A stretch of 64,000 nucleotides of DNA from Pseudomonas alloputida (GTDB lineage Bacteria; Pseudomonadota; Gammaproteobacteria; Pseudomonadales; Pseudomonadaceae). Shown here piece after piece: positions 60,272 through 64,000 of the stretch. Every line of letters starts with the position of its first letter. Position 1 is the first letter of the stretch. The notes under the pieces are model-generated. The model was not told the DNA's origin, made no database searches, and saw only the letters and a list, made by a program, of their open reading frames with translations. The stretch lies in contig NZ_CP128540.1 in the NCBI RefSeq assembly GCF_021283545.2, forward strand, positions 437,501 through 501,500. The letters run 5' to 3'. The position numbers were made by a program, and so were the translations under genes.

Positions 60272-61306
60272 ATGATCAAGGTCGGTATCGTCGGCGGCAC
60301 GGGTTACACCGGCGTCGAACTGTTGCGTCTGCTGGCACAGCATCCACAGGCCGAAGTGGCGGTCATCACTTCGCGCTCCGAGGCGGGCGTGGCGGTGGCG
60401 GACATGTACCCGAACCTGCGCGGCCACTATGACGGGTTGGCGTTCAGCGTGCCGGACAGCAAGGCTCTGGGGGCCTGCGATGTGGTGTTCTTCGCCACTC
60501 CGCATGGTGTTGCACACGCCCTGGCCGGTGAGCTGCTGGCGGCTGGCACCAAGGTGATCGACCTGTCGGCCGACTTCCGTCTGCAGGATGCCACTGAGTG
60601 GGGCAAGTGGTACGGTCAGCCCCATGGCGCGCCAGAGCTGCTCAAGGACGCAGTCTATGGCCTGCCCGAAGTCAACCGCGAGAAGATCCGCCAGGCACGC
60701 CTCATCGCTGTGCCGGGTTGCTACCCGACTGCAACCCAGCTGGGCTTCCTTCCGCTGCTGGAGGCGGGCCTGGCTGACCCGTCGCGCCTGATCGCCGACT
60801 GCAAGTCGGGTGTCAGCGGCGCTGGTCGTGGTGCGGCAGTGGGCTCGCTGTTCTGCGAGGCCGGCGAAAGCATGAAAGCCTACGCGGTAAAGGGCCATCG
60901 CCACTTGCCGGAGATCAGCCAGGGCCTGCGCCTGGCCGCGGGCAAGGACATCGGCCTGACTTTCGTGCCGCACCTGACGCCGATGATCCGTGGCATCCAT
61001 GCCACCCTGTACGCGAACGTGGTCGATACCTCGGTCGACCTGCAGGCGCTGTTCGAGAAACGCTACGCCGATGAACCGTTCGTCGACGTGATGCCAGCAG
61101 GCAGCCATCCGGAAACCCGTAGCGTGCGTGGTGCCAACGTCTGCCGCATTGCCGTTCATCGTCCGCAGGGTGGTGATCTGGTGGTGGTGCTTTCGGTGAT
61201 CGACAACCTGGTCAAGGGTGCCTCCGGCCAGGCGGTGCAGAACCTCAACATTCTGTTCGGTCTGGATGAGCGCATGGGCCTGTCCCATGCCGGCTTGCTG
61301 CCGTAA
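60272..61306 (+). CDS. argC: N-acetyl-gamma-glutamyl-phosphate reductase
   Basis: A 344-residue NADPH-dependent enzyme of arginine synthesis. The Rossmann loop [17 protein letters not shown], the catalytic cysteine in [12 protein letters not shown] and the [15 protein letters not shown] motif are intact. A strong terminator follows at 61322-61349. Confidence 0.97.
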   Translation: MIKVGIVGGTGYTGVELLRLLAQHPQAEVAVITSRSEAGVAVADMYPNLRGHYDGLAFSVPDSKALGACDVVFFATPHGVAHALAGELLAAGTKVIDLSADFRLQDATEWGKWYGQPHGAPELLKDAVYGLPEVNREKIRQARLIAVPGCYPTATQLGFLPLLEAGLADPSRLIADCKSGVSGAGRGAAVGSLFCEAGESMKAYAVKGHRHLPEISQGLRLAAGKDIGLTFVPHLTPMIRGIHATLYANVVDTSVDLQALFEKRYADEPFVDVMPAGSHPETRSVRGANVCRIAVHRPQGGDLVVVLSVIDNLVKGASGQAVQNLNILFGLDERMGLSHAGLLP

Positions 61307-61321
61307 GGCCGCCAGCATTGG

Positions 61322-61349
61322 AAAAGGCCCGCGTCGTGCGGGCCTTTTT
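61322..61349 (+). terminator. argC terminator
   Basis: GGCCCGC (61326-61332) pairs with GCGGGCC (61338-61344), loop GTCGT, flanked by AAAA and TTTTT. Confidence 0.92.
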
Positions 61350-61453
61350 GCAGGTCGCGACTAAAGCCGCACAATTCTTGACCGATTTTCTCGGGAAAGC
61401 GGATAATGCGCGTCATCGAGTTTTATGGCGGCTACCGCGCCGGGAGAATCAAC

Positions 61454-61804
61454 ATGAGCGTCGAAACCTTCACCCCTACCGGTCTGGAGTTCACCCATGG
61501 GGCAGCCCAGAAGGTGAAAAACCTGGTCAATGAGGAAGGCAATGAACGTCTGAAACTGCGGGTGTTCGTGACCGGTGGTGGTTGCTCGGGCTTCCAGTAT
61601 GGCTTCACCTTCGATGAAGACGTGGCCGAAGATGACACCATTGTCGAGCGCGAGGGCGTTTCCCTGGTGGTCGACCCGATGAGCTTCCAGTACCTGGCGG
61701 GTGCCGAAGTGGACTACCAGGAAGGCCTGGAAGGCTCGCGCTTCGTGATCAAGAACCCGAATGCCGCGACCACCTGCGGTTGCGGGTCGTCGTTCTCGAT
61801 CTAA
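61454..61804 (+). CDS. erpA: Iron-sulfur cluster insertion protein ErpA
   Basis: A 116-residue A-type carrier that delivers Fe-S clusters to target proteins. The three conserved cysteines lie in [11 protein letters not shown] and the C-terminal [10 protein letters not shown]. The start [10 protein letters not shown] at 61454, with GGGAGAAT upstream, is preferred to the longer frame from 61406. A perfect palindromic terminator follows, shared with convergent anmK. Confidence 0.96.
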   Translation: MSVETFTPTGLEFTHGAAQKVKNLVNEEGNERLKLRVFVTGGGCSGFQYGFTFDEDVAEDDTIVEREGVSLVVDPMSFQYLAGAEVDYQEGLEGSRFVIKNPNAATTCGCGSSFSI

Positions 61805-61818
61805 GGGCTGGGCATACG

Positions 61819-61846
61819 AAAACGCCGCGCAATTGCGCGGCGTTTT
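61819..61846. terminator. Bidirectional terminator between erpA and anmK
   Basis: A perfect 28-bp palindrome: AAAACGCCGCGCAA followed by its exact complement. A-tract and T-tract on both sides let it stop transcription from both convergent genes. Confidence 0.92.
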
Positions 61847-61863
61847 GCTTTCTGGCGTAGTGG

Positions 61864-62958
<1,095 letters not shown>

Positions 62959-64000
62959 TTAGCGCTTGTTCGCTGCGAGCAGGGTGGCCTTTTCCTGATC
63001 CATACGGGCAATCAGCGGCTGGCTCTGCTGCAGGAAGCGCTGACGCTCGTTCTTGGCAATCGGGTCAGCCATTGGCACTTTCTGGCTCAGCGGGTCGACG
63101 TGCACGCCGTTGACCTGGAACTCGTAGTGCAGGTGTGGGCCGGTGGACAGGCCGGTAGTGCCGATGTAGCCAATGATCTGGCCCTGTTTGACCGTGCTGC
63201 CGGTCTTGATGCCTTTGGCAAAGCCCTGCATGTGGCCATACAGCGTCTTGTAGCGGTTGCCATGCTGAATGATCACGGTATTGCCGTAGCCACCACGGCG
63301 CCCGGCCAGTTCGATGCGACCGTCACCGGCTGCCTTGATTGGTGTACCGCGGGGGGCCGCGTAGTCGACGCCTTTGTGGGCGCGGATCTTGTTCAGGATG
63401 GGGTGCTTGCGACCGGCGGAAAAGCGCGAGCTGATGCGGGCGAAGTCGACGGGCGTACGGATGAAGGCCTTGCGCAGGCTGTTGCCGTCGGCGGTGTAGT
63501 AGGTAGTGTTGCCCTGCTTGTTGGTGTAGCGCACGGCAGTGTAGGTTTTGCCGCGGTTGGTGAAGCGCGCAGAGAGGATGTTACCGGTGCCGACGACCTT
63601 GCCATCCATCACCTTCTGTTCGTAGACCACGTCGAACTCGTCCCCAGGGCGAATATCCTGTGCGAAGTCGATGTCGTAACCCAGCACGCGGGCCATGTCC
63701 ATGGTCATGCTGTGGGACAGGCCGGCGCGCTGGGCGGAAGCAGACAGCGAGCTCTTGATCACCCCGTGGGCATAGGCGGTGCGTATCACCGGCTTGCTGA
63801 TTTCACGGTTGAAGGTGTAGCCCTTGGCGGTTTTGGTCAGGCGAATGGTTTCGAGATTGCTGACTTTGCTGTGCAGACTGGCCAGCTGGCCATCCTTGTC
63901 GAGCTCAAATTGCAAGACCTGGCCGTGCTTGAGCTGGCTGAACTGCTTGGCCTGCTTGTTGCTGGCCAGCAAATCATGCACAGCATTGGCTGGCAGGCCG
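62959..64000 (-). CDS. M23 family metallopeptidase (partial, cut by window edge)
   Basis: The frame stays open to the window edge beyond the first possible start at 63981, so the N-terminus (signal peptide and more) is missing. About 347 residues are visible: an OapA/LysM-like front part, then the LytM-type zinc peptidase with the H-x3-D ligand segment (HKGVDYAAPRGTPI) and the HLHYEF motif. These enzymes cut peptide cross-bridges of peptidoglycan. Proximity to anmK fits a cell-wall turnover cluster. Confidence 0.93.
   Translation of the reverse strand, partial: GLPANAVHDLLASNKQAKQFSQLKHGQVLQFELDKDGQLASLHSKVSNLETIRLTKTAKGYTFNREISKPVIRTAYAHGVIKSSLSASAQRAGLSHSMTMDMARVLGYDIDFAQDIRPGDEFDVVYEQKVMDGKVVGTGNILSARFTNRGKTYTAVRYTNKQGNTTYYTADGNSLRKAFIRTPVDFARISSRFSAGRKHPILNKIRAHKGVDYAAPRGTPIKAAGDGRIELAGRRGGYGNTVIIQHGNRYKTLYGHMQGFAKGIKTGSTVKQGQIIGYIGTTGLSTGPHLHYEFQVNGVHVDPLSQKVPMADPIAKNERQRFLQQSQPLIARMDQEKATLLAANKR

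Overview
The window is a piece of a Pseudomonas chromosome, most likely the P. putida group. The evidence is the gene order (rpsU-dnaG-rpoD, tsaD, plsY, folB-folK, cca, spoVR-yeaH-prkA, glpE, apaH-apaG-ksgA-pdxA-surA-lptD, amgK-murU, djlA, agtSR/agtABCD, rpe-gph-trpE, an EstP-type esterase, trpGDC, crp, coq7, hemJ, argC, erpA, anmK), the high GC content, and many copies of the roughly 30-bp REP element built on GCGGGTAAACCCGC. All identifications come from reading the sequence; no database search was run.

Region 1 (1-5937) is foreign. It is the distal part of a P4-type phage satellite that ends at the 3' end of a tRNA-Ile(CAU) gene (5938-6014). From left to right it holds the C-terminal end of a DUF927 replication protein, a 206-bp cluster of GGGAAC iterons (possible origin), a minus-strand pair (DUF4224-like protein and Ogr/Delta zinc-finger activator), a perfect TGT-N12-ACA Ogr/Delta site, a shortened gpO-type capsid protease/scaffold homologue that lacks the catalytic histidine, a Psu-like protein, about 1.2 kb of mostly non-coding DNA with a possible cos site, a 31-codon ORF and a cargo gene (DUF4365). 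The order matches P4 (replication gene, origin repeats, late genes, psu, cos, cargo, att). The integrase should lie outside the window to the left.

Region 2 (6014-31238) is core genome. It holds a large GGDEF/EAL receptor, the macromolecular synthesis operon, tRNA and lipid and folate genes, the PrkA/YeaH/SpoVR stress operon and a long minus-strand operon lptD-surA-pdxA-ksgA-apaG-apaH.

Region 3 (31309-34151) is a group II intron encoding a reverse transcriptase/maturase/HNH protein. It is inserted between the divergent lptD and amgK genes, inside the leader or promoter of the essential lptD operon and in the same direction.

Region 4 (34212-64000) is again core. amgK-murU (peptidoglycan recycling) is joined later by anmK and an M23 peptidase. 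The agtSR two-component genes precede the agtABCD transporter, whose binding-protein gene carries a one-base frameshift. Tryptophan genes are split into trpE and trpGDC, each behind a Trp-codon leader peptide; the trpE leader is the in-frame tail of gph. A strong 15-bp inverted repeat lies between crp and osmC. The right edge cuts an M23 peptidase gene.
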